From contig JACQOY010000178.1 of assembly GCA_016207765.1 (NCBI GenBank), forward strand, positions 1 through 21,246: DNA of 21,246 bases. The letters are read 5' to 3'. Both the position numbers and the translations under genes were made by a program. Source of the DNA: Deltaproteobacteria bacterium. GTDB taxonomy: Bacteria; UBA10199; SBBF01. The notes under the pieces are model-generated. The model had not been told where the DNA came from, did not search any database, and saw nothing but the letters and a program-made list of their open reading frames with translations. This document shows positions 9,626-17,817 of this stretch, in pieces; positions within the stretch are counted from its first letter, which is position 1, and each line of letters begins with the position of its first letter.

Positions 9626-10477
9626 CTAATATTGCAGGGCGTCAAGCAGGACCTGTTTCATGACCGCTATGGGCGCCGGACGCCCGGTCCACATTTCAAA
9701 CGACAGGGCCCCCTGATACAAAAGCATCCCCCATCCCGGATGGGTTTTCAGTTTCAGCCTCCTTGCCCGACGGAGGAGGGGGGTTTCCAGGGGGTTGTAG
9801 ACAATGTCCGACACGATTGTTTTTTTGGACAACTTGTGGAGCGGCAACGGCCAGAGTTTGATCCCTTTCATCCCCATGGAAGTGGCATTGATCAGGAGAT
9901 CGGCCAGCGCCCAGTAGGAGATATCGATGTCGTCCAGGGAAGAAGCTGAAAAGACGGTCTGGCTGAATTTTTTGCCGAGTTCGGAGGCCAGATCGTGCGC
10001 CTTTTTCGGAGTCCGGTTGATGAGAAGGACTTCCCGGGTTCCGCTTAACCCAAGCGCCACGGCAATGGCCCGCGCGGCCCCTCCCGCCCCCAAAAGGATG
10101 ACATGCTTTTTTTCGACATCATAGCGCGCCTCCTCTCTGAGTGACGTGATAAAACCGGCTCCATCGGTATTCCGGCCGATCAATTTTTTCCCCTTCATGA
10201 TCACCGTGTTCACCGCGCCGATCAATCGGGCCTCCCGTGAGAGGGAATCCATGAAGGGGATGACCGCCTGCTTGTGGGGGATCGTGACATTCAGGCCGAC
10301 GATCTTCCGGCGGTTGAGCGAGGAAAAAAAATCGGGAAGCTCCTCGTTTTTTACCGGAAAGGGCATGTAGAGGTAGGGAAGCTTGTAGTGCCCCAGCGCG
10401 GCGTTGTGCATGAGCGGGGACAGAGAATGGGAGACCGGGTCGCCGATGATGCCGAGGATTTTGAGTTTTTGTTTCAT
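9626..10477 (-). CDS. aroE: Shikimate dehydrogenase
   Basis: It reduces 3-dehydroshikimate to shikimate with NADPH. The 283-residue protein has the shikimate-binding DPVSHSLSP (13-21), the catalytic lysine in NVTIPHK (Lys69), GAVNT, the catalytic aspartate in GRNTDGAGF (Asp105), the nucleotide-binding GAGGAARA (about 130-137), NRT, ATSMGM and the C-terminal GWGMLLYQGALSFEMWTG helix. It starts one nucleotide after the ribF stop. Together with the aroC-K-B-Q genes at the left end, the window carries five of the seven shikimate-pathway enzymes at two loci. Confidence 0.97.
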   Translation of the reverse strand: MKQKLKILGIIGDPVSHSLSPLMHNAALGHYKLPYLYMPFPVKNEELPDFFSSLNRRKIVGLNVTIPHKQAVIPFMDSLSREARLIGAVNTVIMKGKKLIGRNTDGAGFITSLREEARYDVEKKHVILLGAGGAARAIAVALGLSGTREVLLINRTPKKAHDLASELGKKFSQTVFSASSLDDIDISYWALADLLINATSMGMKGIKLWPLPLHKLSKKTIVSDIVYNPLETPLLRRARRLKLKTHPGWGMLLYQGALSFEMWTGRPAPIAVMKQVLLDALQY

Positions 10478-10478
10478 C

Positions 10479-11417
10479 TCACAAATTCCAAGGTTTTTCC
10501 CTTCGCCATATTCTCTTTGCCGCAGAAATATCCTTTCGAATCTGCCGGACCAGTTCTTTCGGACTTCGGAATTTTTTTTCGCTCCGGATCCGGTCGATAA
10601 AATAAAGCCGGATTTGTCTGCCGACCAGCCTTTTTTTCAAGCCTAAAATGTGCGTCTCAATGGAGAGGGTTCTGTTGCCGAAGGTTGGATTGAATCCGAT
10701 ATTGGTGACACTCTTCAATTTTTTTTTGCCAATCTCCGTTTGCGTGGCATAAACCCCCTCGCGGGGGATCAGTTCGTTCTCACTTTTAAGATTTGCGGTG
10801 GGAATGCCCAACCCCCTCTGTTTCCCCCTGATAATCCGGCCTTCGATGAAATAGGGGCGGGCAAGTCCGCGGGTGGCCTCGGCGATGCGCCCTTCCCGCA
10901 CATACCGCCGGATCAGGGATGAACTGACCAGCGTTCCTTTCTGGAGCACCGGCTCCACGATTTTGACGTCGATCCGGTTCTGGAAACAGAGCCTTTCCAG
11001 TGTTTCGATATTCCCCTGCCGTCTGAGCCCGAAGGTGAAATCGTAGCCCACGATGACAAAACAGGGGTTTAACCGGTCGACCAGAATTTTTTGGAAGAAA
11101 TCCTCCGCCGAAAGACGGGAAAAAGAGGGGGTGAATTTTTCCAGAATCGTCGCAGACACGCCGCAGAGGCCCAACAGCCCGATTTTTTGCCTGCGCGTGT
11201 TGATTAACGGGGGGGCGACGTTCGGGGCCAGAACACGGACCGGATGGGGATCAAACGTGTAGACAACGGCGGGGACATCCCTTTTTTCGGCCTCCCGTGC
11301 CAGGAGACCCAGGATAAAACGGTGCCCTTGGTGGATCCCGTCGTAGTTGCCGATGGCAAGCGCCGTCCCCTTTTTACAGAAGGCCCTGGCGGCGCGCGAC
11401 GAGGTAAATACCTTCAT
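10479..11417 (-). CDS. ribF: Bifunctional riboflavin kinase / FAD synthetase
   Basis: The N-terminal nucleotidyltransferase domain converts FMN to FAD; the C-terminal riboflavin kinase domain makes FMN. In the 312-residue protein the first domain shows GNYDGIHQGH (23-32, the HxGH nucleotidyl-transfer motif), YTFDPHP, VGYDFTFG and SSSLIRRYVREG. The kinase domain shows GRIIRGKQRGLGIPTANL, GVYAT, NIGFNPTFG and ETHIL. Length and domain order are those of ordinary bacterial RibF. It is the first gene of the seven-gene minus-strand run that ends with ahcY. Its FMN product is the cofactor of AroC in this window. No strong Shine-Dalgarno is seen. A small hairpin (about 11440-11460) lies upstream. Confidence 0.96.
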   Translation of the reverse strand: MKVFTSSRAARAFCKKGTALAIGNYDGIHQGHRFILGLLAREAEKRDVPAVVYTFDPHPVRVLAPNVAPPLINTRRQKIGLLGLCGVSATILEKFTPSFSRLSAEDFFQKILVDRLNPCFVIVGYDFTFGLRRQGNIETLERLCFQNRIDVKIVEPVLQKGTLVSSSLIRRYVREGRIAEATRGLARPYFIEGRIIRGKQRGLGIPTANLKSENELIPREGVYATQTEIGKKKLKSVTNIGFNPTFGNRTLSIETHILGLKKRLVGRQIRLYFIDRIRSEKKFRSPKELVRQIRKDISAAKRIWRREKPWNL

Positions 11418-11448
11418 GGTTGCCGGACTTTAATGGAAGGGAACCCCT

Positions 11449-11476
11449 TTGACAAGGGTTGGATGTAGCATTTACT
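11449..11476 (+). promoter_or_regulatory. Possible sigma-70 promoter for the acyl-CoA ligase gene
   Basis: A perfect TTGACA (11449-11454) is followed after 16 nt by TTTACT (11471-11476), which matches the -10 consensus at four of six bases. It would produce a leader of about 120 nt containing the inverted repeats at 11479-11571. Support is weak without transcript data. Confidence 0.3.
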
Positions 11477-11478
11477 AA

Positions 11479-11571
11479 CAGGGCCGCAATTTGGTAGACA
11501 GCCCGAGAGGGCTAACACACGGCCCTGTAGTACTACAAGTCCGGCACGTGTAGTCCAAACTGCGGACTTGT
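11479..11571. other. Structured divergent intergenic region: nested and paired inverted repeats
   Basis: CAGGGCCG (11479-11486) pairs perfectly with CGGCCCTG (11520-11527) and encloses a second hairpin, AGCCC-GAGA-GGGCT (11500-11513). Directly after it, ACAAGTCCG (11535-11543) pairs with CGGACTTGT (11563-11571), and the arms extend further with one bulge. On the plus strand these would form two or three stable stem-loops ahead of the acyl-CoA ligase. No known riboswitch or tRNA pattern was recognised, and no T-run marks a terminator. It may be a structured RNA leader, a small RNA or an immobile repeat. Confidence 0.6.
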
Positions 11572-11603
11572 AAGTATAAAGACGAACGGGTCCTGCCGCG
11601 AAT

Positions 11604-13043
11604 ATGGCTCAGTCTAATTTATACAACATTGTCCTCGATTGTCTCGACAGGCATGCGGGCCAAGGATCAAAAACGGCGTTTTTGTCCGTCAGTGACGCGC
11701 TGAAAGTCGAGTCCTTCACCTTTCAGCGATTGGCGGAACAGACACATCGGTTTGCCAACGGCTTGACGGATCGGGGGTTCAAACCGGGAGACAGCCTGAT
11801 TATCTCTCTTCCCAATGGCCCGGAGTTTCCCACCGCCTTTTTGGGGGCGGTTCGCGCCGGAGTTATCCCGATTCCGGCTTCTCCCCTCTTGACCCCGGAT
11901 GAACTTGATTTTCTCTTCAAAGACAGCGGGGCAAAAGAGATTGTCACGCGGGAGAATTTCAAAAGGTTTGTCAGGGGCCGAACATCCGAATTTTCCTTAA
12001 AGCCCACATCGGTCTTCGATCCCGCCTTTTGGCTCTATACCAGCGGCACGGAGGGTCGGCCAAAGGCGGTGATGCATGCGCATTCAAGCATTCGCGCCCA
12101 TGATGAACGGGTCCGGTTGTGGCAGAATCTCAAATCCGGCGATGTGGTGTTCAATACCAGTTTGCTCAACTGGAGCTATGCGCTCACATGCGGCATGCTC
12201 GATGTGTGGCGCCACGGGGTGGCAACGGTTGTCTATTCAGGGGAATTGAAGCCGGAGAAGATTTTGGAAGTCATCGGAAAATGCGGCGTGACGGTGTTCA
12301 TGTCGGTGCCGGGGATTTATCGGCGGTTGACGGAATATTTGGATGTAGGGGTGAACCTACAGGGTGTCCGCGTCTGCCTCTCGGCCGGCGAAAAACTGCC
12401 GGAAGAAGTCCGGCGTGATTTTAAAAAAGCGACCGGTCGTGAAATTTACGAAGGGCTCGGAATGACGGAACATAGCGTCTATCTGGTCCAGCGATACGGT
12501 GAGCCGGTTGTGCCCGGTTCATGCGGCAAACCTCTGCCGGGAAGTCGAGTGGCGATTCTTCGCGAGGATTTGACCGAATGCGATCCAAACGAAACCGGTA
12601 TTCTCGCATCGCATCGATCGTGTCCCGGCTTGATGCTGGGATATTTTCGGGAAGAGTTAAAGGGAGAATGGTTTCTCTCAGGCGATCTGGCTTATCGTGA
12701 CGAAGCCGGCAATTTCTTTTTCGTGGGCCGTCGCGACGATGTCATTACCGCCGGGGGTTACCGGATATCGCCGATGGAGGTTGAGACAGTCCTGAATAAG
12801 CATCCGGAAGTGTCGGAATCGGCTGTGGTTGGAAGGGAAGTTGAACCGGGTAAAACAATTGTGGTCGCGTATGTTGTCTTAAGGGGCGCGGTCCCTGTCC
12901 CCGAAATCATCGCTTTTGCCTCCCAACACCTTGCCAAATACAAAGTTCCGCGGGAGATCGTTTTTGTGGATCATCTGCCGAAAACCAATACGGGAAAAAT
13001 CAGGCGCCGGGAGCTCTCTTCCCCCCATCGGCAACCGTCTTGA
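11604..13043 (+). CDS. AMP-forming acyl-CoA ligase (ANL superfamily)
   Basis: It activates a carboxylic acid as acyl-AMP and then transfers it to CoA. The 479-residue protein has the P-loop YTSGTEGRPK (145-154), YEGLGMTE (282-289), SGDLAYRDE (359-367), the hinge GRRDDVITAGGYRISPMEVE (375-394) and the catalytic Lys465 in PKTNTGKIRRREL. The wording around LYTSGTEGRPK and HAH is closest to benzoate- and medium-chain-acyl-CoA ligases. The acid substrate cannot be read off. The stretch before the P-loop is unusually short, about 35 residues after VTRENFKRF, which explains the small size. Neighbouring ethylmalonyl-CoA pathway genes would fit activation of a short-chain acid, but that is inference. 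No Shine-Dalgarno is visible before the ATG. The stop TGA is followed in the same frame by the next gene. Confidence 0.88.
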   Translation: MAQSNLYNIVLDCLDRHAGQGSKTAFLSVSDALKVESFTFQRLAEQTHRFANGLTDRGFKPGDSLIISLPNGPEFPTAFLGAVRAGVIPIPASPLLTPDELDFLFKDSGAKEIVTRENFKRFVRGRTSEFSLKPTSVFDPAFWLYTSGTEGRPKAVMHAHSSIRAHDERVRLWQNLKSGDVVFNTSLLNWSYALTCGMLDVWRHGVATVVYSGELKPEKILEVIGKCGVTVFMSVPGIYRRLTEYLDVGVNLQGVRVCLSAGEKLPEEVRRDFKKATGREIYEGLGMTEHSVYLVQRYGEPVVPGSCGKPLPGSRVAILREDLTECDPNETGILASHRSCPGLMLGYFREELKGEWFLSGDLAYRDEAGNFFFVGRRDDVITAGGYRISPMEVETVLNKHPEVSESAVVGREVEPGKTIVVAYVVLRGAVPVPEIIAFASQHLAKYKVPREIVFVDHLPKTNTGKIRRRELSSPHRQPS

Positions 13044-13079
13044 CCGCTTTCCCCTGCTTTGGTAGAGCTGAACCTTGTC

Positions 13080-14192
13080 ATGATCATGGATTCTCAAGAG
13101 TTTAATGTCCGTCTGCAATATACCGGAACGGCGGCTCCCTCTTTTTTCCCGGTCCCCCCCGACTTTGCGCTTCCGGAAACATTCGATGTTTCCTCTCCGG
13201 AGTCGGCTGTTCCCTCCCGCTATCAGCCGCCGCCCAATCCCCCCAAAAACTGGGATGTCCGCAAAAGCAACGTCAACCCCGACCATGGCTTCGGTGTTTC
13301 TTTGGAGCCGCGGGAGTTTCTTTATGGTTTTCCCGAGGGGGTTCATGTCAGCGATGTGTACGAAAAAGACGGCAAGGTCGTCATGGCCGGGAGCGGAATC
13401 GTCAGCGGCAAGTCGCTCGTTAAACCGGTCTCTTTCGATTACCACTACTTGCAACGGACCGAATTGCCGGTCCATGGAGGGGAGAGTTTTGTCCGTCTCC
13501 CGGCCGCCGAGTTCAAAATAGGATTGCAATTCGATGTCGTGAAAGCGGATGTTTTTCATTATGAGTTGGCCGTGGACAAGGAGGAATTTATCAACGGCCT
13601 GAGTGAAGCGGCGGCGGCAAACGGAGAAGAGCTTTCGGCGGATGCCGGGACCGATATTCCCCAGTGGGACGGAGGGACCGATCCGGAGGAGATGGATGAA
13701 TATTTGAACGAGTATCAGACATGGGTCAACGATTATCTCGGGGAAAAATTCGATGGTCTGCTGGCCCTCCTGCTTGCCCTGTTTGCGGAAGAGATCGAGG
13801 GGATGGCGCCGGGGGATTATGTCGAACTGGAAAAGAAAGAAGAGGAGGTGTTTCTTTACAAGTTTGATCTGCCCCTTTCCGCCTCAATCGGCACATGGGA
13901 CTATGCCGATGGGGGGGAGTTTTTCCGGGGGCGGGTGGGTTTTCTTGAGGCGATTCGTCTTGGAGGGAGGGTTTCCGGAACTTTGGTTTTTGGCGACAAC
14001 ATCAAACTCAAGCCGTACGTCGGCTTTGGCCTTTTTCTGGACGTCTCGCTCTTGAGCCTCTATTACTGGGACCATAAATATCCGGGGAGTTACGACTTCG
14101 GCGTGCGGGTCAGCCAGGATATCTACACCGATTTTGGCGACAGCAACCTGGGTGCAAGCTCGCTCGGCACCTACCTTCGTCTGCGGTTTTAA
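13080..14192 (+). CDS. Unrecognised protein with beta-barrel-like C-terminus
   Basis: I do not recognise the family. The 370-residue protein has a Pro-rich N-terminal third, an acidic middle (DPEEMDEYLNEYQTWVNDY, followed by the helix LLALLLALFAEEIEGM), and a C-terminal third of alternating polar and hydrophobic strands, such as RVGFLEAIRLGGRVSGTLVF and LKPYVGFGLFLDVSLLSLYY. It ends YLRLRF. A terminal Phe after amphipathic strands is typical of outer-membrane beta-barrels, yet no signal peptide is present. The start is uncertain: ATG at 13080 or 13086, or TTG at 13059. The frame is the same as that of the ligase upstream, separated by one TGA and five further codons. Either the N-terminus was lost, the protein is not exported, or it is made by read-through. 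Confidence 0.65.
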   Translation: MIMDSQEFNVRLQYTGTAAPSFFPVPPDFALPETFDVSSPESAVPSRYQPPPNPPKNWDVRKSNVNPDHGFGVSLEPREFLYGFPEGVHVSDVYEKDGKVVMAGSGIVSGKSLVKPVSFDYHYLQRTELPVHGGESFVRLPAAEFKIGLQFDVVKADVFHYELAVDKEEFINGLSEAAAANGEELSADAGTDIPQWDGGTDPEEMDEYLNEYQTWVNDYLGEKFDGLLALLLALFAEEIEGMAPGDYVELEKKEEEVFLYKFDLPLSASIGTWDYADGGEFFRGRVGFLEAIRLGGRVSGTLVFGDNIKLKPYVGFGLFLDVSLLSLYYWDHKYPGSYDFGVRVSQDIYTDFGDSNLGASSLGTYLRLRF

Positions 14193-14240
14193 GCGGCGGG
14201 GCCGCCAGCCAAAGGATCCGAATGGACCTTCAAACGGTTC

Positions 14241-14272
14241 GCAAACTTCTTCGCAAAATCCAAAGAAGTTGC
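14241..14272. repeat. Inverted repeat between convergent genes
   Basis: AACTTCTT (14244-14251) pairs with AAGAAGTT (14263-14270), and the stem is lengthened by GC pairs around one bulged A, with an 11-nt loop. It lies between the 3' end of the unknown gene (stop at 14192) and the 3' end of ccr (14284), where a two-way terminator would be useful. Neither strand shows a following T-run, so intrinsic termination is doubtful. A GC-rich mini-hairpin, GCGGC-GGG-GCCGC, also lies just after the stop codon (14193-14205). Confidence 0.5.
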
Positions 14273-14283
14273 AAAGTAAGAAT

Positions 14284-15552
14284 CTAAGCCTTCCGCGCCT
14301 CGTCCAGGTTCTTTATTCCCTTCTTACCAGCATTCACCAAAATGGCCATGTTGCCGGCCGCGTGTTTGTTTTCGTTCATCAGTTGGTGGCACGCGCCTGT
14401 CTCTTTGAAATCAAACACCTCGCCCAAACAGGGATCGACCTTTCCGTCAATCACCAAGTCGTTTAACCCCCTGGCCTGATCGTCATTGGCAAAATGCGAG
14501 CCCTGAAAGCGCTTTTGACGCATCCAGTGGTAGCGGAGATCGATCGTGGCGTTGTAGCCACTGGTGCCGGCGCAGATGACAATCATGCCGCCGGTATCGC
14601 AAACAAAGGCCGAGGTGGGGACCGTGTCTTCCCCCGGATGCTCAAAAACGATCCGCGGGCTTTTCTTTTCACCCACTGCTTCCCACAGGGCCTTTCCAAA
14701 GGCGCGGGCGCCGGAGAGCCACTGGTTGTATTTTTCGGTATCCTTCCAATGCGGGAGCATTCCCCAGTGATTGAAAAGCTTCCGGTTGATCACCCCTTTG
14801 GCCCCCAGTTTTTTGCAGAAATCGACCTTGTCGTCCCCTCCGACAACGGCAACCGGAATGCCGCCCGCCGCCTTTACAATCTGGATGGCCATGGAACCGA
14901 GTCCGCCGGATGCCCCCCAGACTAAGACGACATCCCCCTCCCTGACCTTGTGTTCCGGCCAGCCGTGCAACATCCGATAGGCGGTTGCCCCGACCAGCAT
15001 GTAAGCGGATGCGGCCTCCCAGGTGAGGTTTTTCGGTTTCGGCAGGCATTGATGCGCCTGAACCCGGGTAAATTGCGCAAAACTCCCCCAATTTGTTTCA
15101 TAACCCCAGATGCGAAAACTGGGGGAGTACATGGGATCTTCCCCCGATTGGACCAACGGTTCGCTCTGGCTCCACATGCCGCAGTGGATCACCACTTCAT
15201 CGCCGACCTTCACATTTTTTACGGCACTCCCGACTTTCCAAATCACGCCGGAGGCGTCACTTCCGCCGACGTGAAAGCCGGTGGTGTCGGGGAAAAAAGG
15301 ATCTTTGGGGCGGGCCTTCGTGACGTCGATGGGAACGCCGAGCGCGGCCCAGACGTTGTTGTAATTAACACCCGCCGACATCACGTAGACAAGACATTCA
15401 TCCGGGCGGATTTCCGGGATGTCCACCACTTCCTGTTGAAAGGCCCTGATGGGGGGGCCGAAGCGGTCCGGGCGGACCACTTGGGCAATCATTTTTTTCG
15501 GTACTTCGCCCAGGGGCGGAATTTCGCCCAATTCGTAAAACTCCTTGGTCAT
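14284..15552 (-). CDS. ccr: Crotonyl-CoA carboxylase/reductase
   Basis: It reductively carboxylates crotonyl-CoA with NADPH and CO2 to ethylmalonyl-CoA, the signature reaction of the ethylmalonyl-CoA pathway. The 422-residue MDR-superfamily protein has the NADPH-binding [10 protein letters not shown] (211-220). It shows features specific to Ccr rather than to plain reductases: [12 protein letters not shown] (Asn65/Asn66), [15 protein letters not shown] (Tyr151-Glu152) and GSHFAN (His353). These correspond to the CO2-binding Asn, the Phe-Glu pair and the His described in characterised Ccr enzymes; the pairing is from memory and approximate. Tyr replaces Phe at the aromatic position, a form I believe is also found in proteobacterial Ccr. 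An excellent ribosome binding site, AAGGAGG, precedes the ATG. The gene lies 26 nt after ecm on the same strand. Confidence 0.93.
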   Translation of the reverse strand: MTKEFYELGEIPPLGEVPKKMIAQVVRPDRFGPPIRAFQQEVVDIPEIRPDECLVYVMSAGVNYNNVWAALGVPIDVTKARPKDPFFPDTTGFHVGGSDASGVIWKVGSAVKNVKVGDEVVIHCGMWSQSEPLVQSGEDPMYSPSFRIWGYETNWGSFAQFTRVQAHQCLPKPKNLTWEAASAYMLVGATAYRMLHGWPEHKVREGDVVLVWGASGGLGSMAIQIVKAAGGIPVAVVGGDDKVDFCKKLGAKGVINRKLFNHWGMLPHWKDTEKYNQWLSGARAFGKALWEAVGEKKSPRIVFEHPGEDTVPTSAFVCDTGGMIVICAGTSGYNATIDLRYHWMRQKRFQGSHFANDDQARGLNDLVIDGKVDPCLGEVFDFKETGACHQLMNENKHAAGNMAILVNAGKKGIKNLDEARKA

Positions 15553-15578
15553 GGTTCCTCCTTGGTCAATGAAAAATC

Positions 15579-17555
15579 TTATCTCTTTTGTTGTCGTGCC
15601 TTCAGCGCGACTGTTGCCATTTCCCCGATCATTCGGTTCAATTCAAAATCCTTGGGTGTATAGACTTTTGCCACCCCCTGTTTCAAGAGAAACTTTTTGT
15701 CGGAATCGGGAATAATGCCCCCGACAATCACCGGGATCCGGCCCATTTTTTTCCCCTTCATCTGTTTCATCAGTTCGGGAATCAGCAAAAGGTGCGAACC
15801 GGACAAAATGCTCAAGCCGATGAGGTGCACCCCTTCCTGAAGAGCCGTTTCAACGATCTGCCCGGGGGTCAGTCTGATTCCCTGATAGACAACCTCCATT
15901 CCTGAGTTGCGAGCCCGGACGGCGATTTGTTCGGCCCCACTGCTGTGGCCGTCCAAGCCCGGTTTGCCGACGAGCAGACGCAGTTTTTCACCGGTCTTTT
16001 TTTCGAAGAGGGCTACTGCCTCACGGGCCTTTTGAATGCCTTCGGCATCGAAGGCGGTGCTGACGCCGGTGACTCCGGTCGGCGCCCGGTATTCGCCGAA
16101 TACTTCACGCAGGGTATCGGCCCATTCGCCGGTGGTGACTCCCGCTTTGGCGGCGGCGATTGAAACCGGCATGATGTTCGAGCCGTTTTTGGCCGCCTCT
16201 TTTAAATTTTTGATGGCACGGGCCGCTTCGTTTTTATTCCGTTTACTTCGGAATACCTTGAGCGCCCTGATTTTGTCGGCGACCGCTTTTTCGTTGATTT
16301 TCATGATGCCGCCGTCACTCCCCGTAGCCATTGGGGAGGGGGCCGTCTCGGTGTAACAATTGATGCCGACCACCGAAACGGCGCTGTCTTCAATGGCTTT
16401 CACGCGCAGGGCGTTCGAGGTGACCAGTTGTTGTTTCATGTACGAAAGGGCGGCAATCGATCCCCCCATATCGAGAACTTTTTGGAGTTCTTTTTCCGCA
16501 GAGTCCGCCAACTCCCTTGTCTTTGCCTCGATGACCTTCGATCCCTCGAAGATATCGTCATATTCCAGGAGATCGGTTTCCAGGGCCAAAACCTGCTGAA
16601 TTCTCAAACTCCATTGCTGATCCCAGGGGCGGGGGAGGCCCAAGGCCTCGTTCCAGCAGGGGAGCTGAATGGCGCGGGCGCGGGCGTTTTTGGAAAGGGT
16701 AACCCCCAGCATTTCAAGCACGATGCGCTGGATGTTGTTTTCGGGTTGTTTCTCGGTGAGCCCCAGCGAGTTGACCTGAACGCCGTAACGGAACCGGCGG
16801 TATTTGGGATTTTGTACGGCATACCTTTCCTTGAGAAGCTTGTCCCACAAAGACACAAAGGCCCGCATCTTGCAGACCTCTTCGATAAACCGGATGCTGG
16901 AATCCACGAAAAATGAAATACGTCCCACCGACTGTTCAAAATCGTTCTCGGCCACTTCCCCCGAATTTTTCACCGTATCGAGAATGCAAAACGCATTGGC
17001 CAGGCCAAAAGCCAGTTCCTGCACCGGCGTGGCCCCCACTTCCTGCAGGTGGTACGGGCAGACATTGATGGGGTTCCACTTCGGGACGTTTTTTACCGTA
17101 TAGGTGATGATGTCTTTGGTCAGGCGGACGGAAGGCTCCGGCGGAAAAATGTGTGTTCCGCGGGAGAGGTATTCCTTCAGAATATCGTTTTGCGTCGTCC
17201 CCTGAAGCAATTTCGGATCAACCCCCTGCCGCTCAGCGGCCGCTATATATAATGACAAGAGCCAGGCCGCGGTGGCGTTGATGGTCATCGAGGTGTTCAT
17301 CTTGTCGAGCGGAATTTCCTTGAAGAGGGTATCCATGTCCCCGATGTGCGAAATCGGCACGCCGACCTTTCCCACCTCGGCCATCGCCAAAGGATGGTCG
17401 GAGTCGTAGCCGGTCTGAGTCGGCAGGTCGAAGGCAACCGAGAGGCCGGTTTGGCCTTTCGACAGATTCATCCGATAAAGCTCATTGCTTGCCTTGGCGG
17501 TGGTGTGGCCGGAATAAGTCCGCATGAGCCATATGTCGTCGCGTGTTGTCCGCAT
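15579..17555 (-). CDS. ecm: Ethylmalonyl-CoA mutase, B12-dependent
   Basis: It rearranges ethylmalonyl-CoA to methylsuccinyl-CoA using adenosylcobalamin. The 658-residue protein joins a substrate-binding barrel and a C-terminal B12 domain in one chain. Ecm rather than methylmalonyl-CoA mutase is supported by the wording [34 protein letters not shown] (written in two parts in the family: RTY-GH-TAKASN and [11 protein letters not shown]), by [15 protein letters not shown], where ordinary mutases read SMTMNGA, by the B12 motif [13 protein letters not shown] (Asp535, His537, Gly540), and by the shorter length, since methylmalonyl-CoA mutase large subunits exceed 700 residues. The ATG at 17555 has AAGGA 5 nt upstream. 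It is immediately followed by ccr, the preceding step of the same pathway. Methylmalonyl-CoA mutase remains the alternative reading. Confidence 0.9.
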   Translation of the reverse strand: MRTTRDDIWLMRTYSGHTTAKASNELYRMNLSKGQTGLSVAFDLPTQTGYDSDHPLAMAEVGKVGVPISHIGDMDTLFKEIPLDKMNTSMTINATAAWLLSLYIAAAERQGVDPKLLQGTTQNDILKEYLSRGTHIFPPEPSVRLTKDIITYTVKNVPKWNPINVCPYHLQEVGATPVQELAFGLANAFCILDTVKNSGEVAENDFEQSVGRISFFVDSSIRFIEEVCKMRAFVSLWDKLLKERYAVQNPKYRRFRYGVQVNSLGLTEKQPENNIQRIVLEMLGVTLSKNARARAIQLPCWNEALGLPRPWDQQWSLRIQQVLALETDLLEYDDIFEGSKVIEAKTRELADSAEKELQKVLDMGGSIAALSYMKQQLVTSNALRVKAIEDSAVSVVGINCYTETAPSPMATGSDGGIMKINEKAVADKIRALKVFRSKRNKNEAARAIKNLKEAAKNGSNIMPVSIAAAKAGVTTGEWADTLREVFGEYRAPTGVTGVSTAFDAEGIQKAREAVALFEKKTGEKLRLLVGKPGLDGHSSGAEQIAVRARNSGMEVVYQGIRLTPGQIVETALQEGVHLIGLSILSGSHLLLIPELMKQMKGKKMGRIPVIVGGIIPDSDKKFLLKQGVAKVYTPKDFELNRMIGEMATVALKARQQKR

Positions 17556-17605
17556 ATTCCTTATTCCCCTCCCCCCTGTAATAAATCTTCTTGTACCTTA
17601 ACCTA

Positions 17606-17626
17606 CCTCTCCCCTTTGGGGAGAGG
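17606..17626. repeat. Palindrome CCTCTCCCC-TTT-GGGGAGAGG
   Basis: This is a perfect 9-bp inverted repeat with a 3-nt loop, located 50 nt upstream of ecm. From memory, closely similar palindromes (CCTCTCCCC/GGGGAGAGG with flanking TTAGG and runs of G) are scattered in many environmental bacterial genomes as intergenic repeats. It has no T-run in either direction and is probably a dispersed repeat rather than a terminator. Confidence 0.75.
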
Positions 17627-17634
17627 TTAGGAGA

Positions 17635-17657
17635 GGGGGGGGAGGGTTAGAGAGGGG
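17635..17657 (+). other. Potential G-quadruplex tract in the ecm/recQ divergent region
   Basis: G8 (17635-17642), G3 (17644-17646) and G4 (17654-17657), with loops of 1 and 7 nt, satisfy the G3+N1-7 quadruplex pattern if the G8 is split in two. It is part of a purine-only stretch that starts inside the preceding palindrome. It lies on the non-template strand for recQ and on the template strand for ecm. RecQ helicases are known to unwind quadruplexes; a regulatory link is speculation. Confidence 0.45.
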
Positions 17658-17714
17658 TCAAGGTAGAAGATTTTTTCTAAGGGGTCAAATTGGAAATGAT
17701 TTTGTCACAGACCC

Positions 17715-17743
17715 AAAATCGGACGCCACCGTCCGAAAATCGG
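17715..17743. promoter_or_regulatory. Candidate enhancer-protein binding site upstream of recQ
   Basis: A perfect inverted repeat, TCGGACG-CCAC-CGTCCGA (17719-17736), overlaps two direct copies of AAAATCGG (17715-17722 and 17736-17743). The second of these is part of the palindrome CCGA-AAA-TCGG. It is centred about 90 bp upstream of the -24 element of the sigma-54 promoter, where activators of sigma-54 polymerase typically bind. The activator is unknown. Confidence 0.45.
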
Positions 17744-17817
17744 TCGGTTGGAGGCGGAAGAAAAAATTAATCTGCTGTAAGTTGCCGGAATTTCACGGTA
17801 TGAAAATAAATTCAATC

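Noticed and set aside
9626..10600. Long plus-strand open frames opposite aroE, ribF and metK
   Set aside because: They lack family motifs and ribosome binding sites and follow from the composition of the real genes on the other strand.
11479..11571. tRNA-like wording (TTGGTAGAC and paired arms) in the ribF/ligase gap
   Set aside because: The arms that resemble an acceptor stem are only about 33 nt apart, and no T-arm, anticodon arm or CCA end can be placed, so it is not a tRNA.
15579..17555. Methylmalonyl-CoA mutase instead of ethylmalonyl-CoA mutase
   Set aside because: The chain is shorter, reads SMTINAT instead of SMTMNGA, and is paired with ccr, which all point to Ecm; the alternative is kept only as a minor possibility.
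17606..17626. Palindrome read as a terminator for ecm or recQ
   Set aside because: It lies upstream of both genes in a divergent region and has no T-run on either side.
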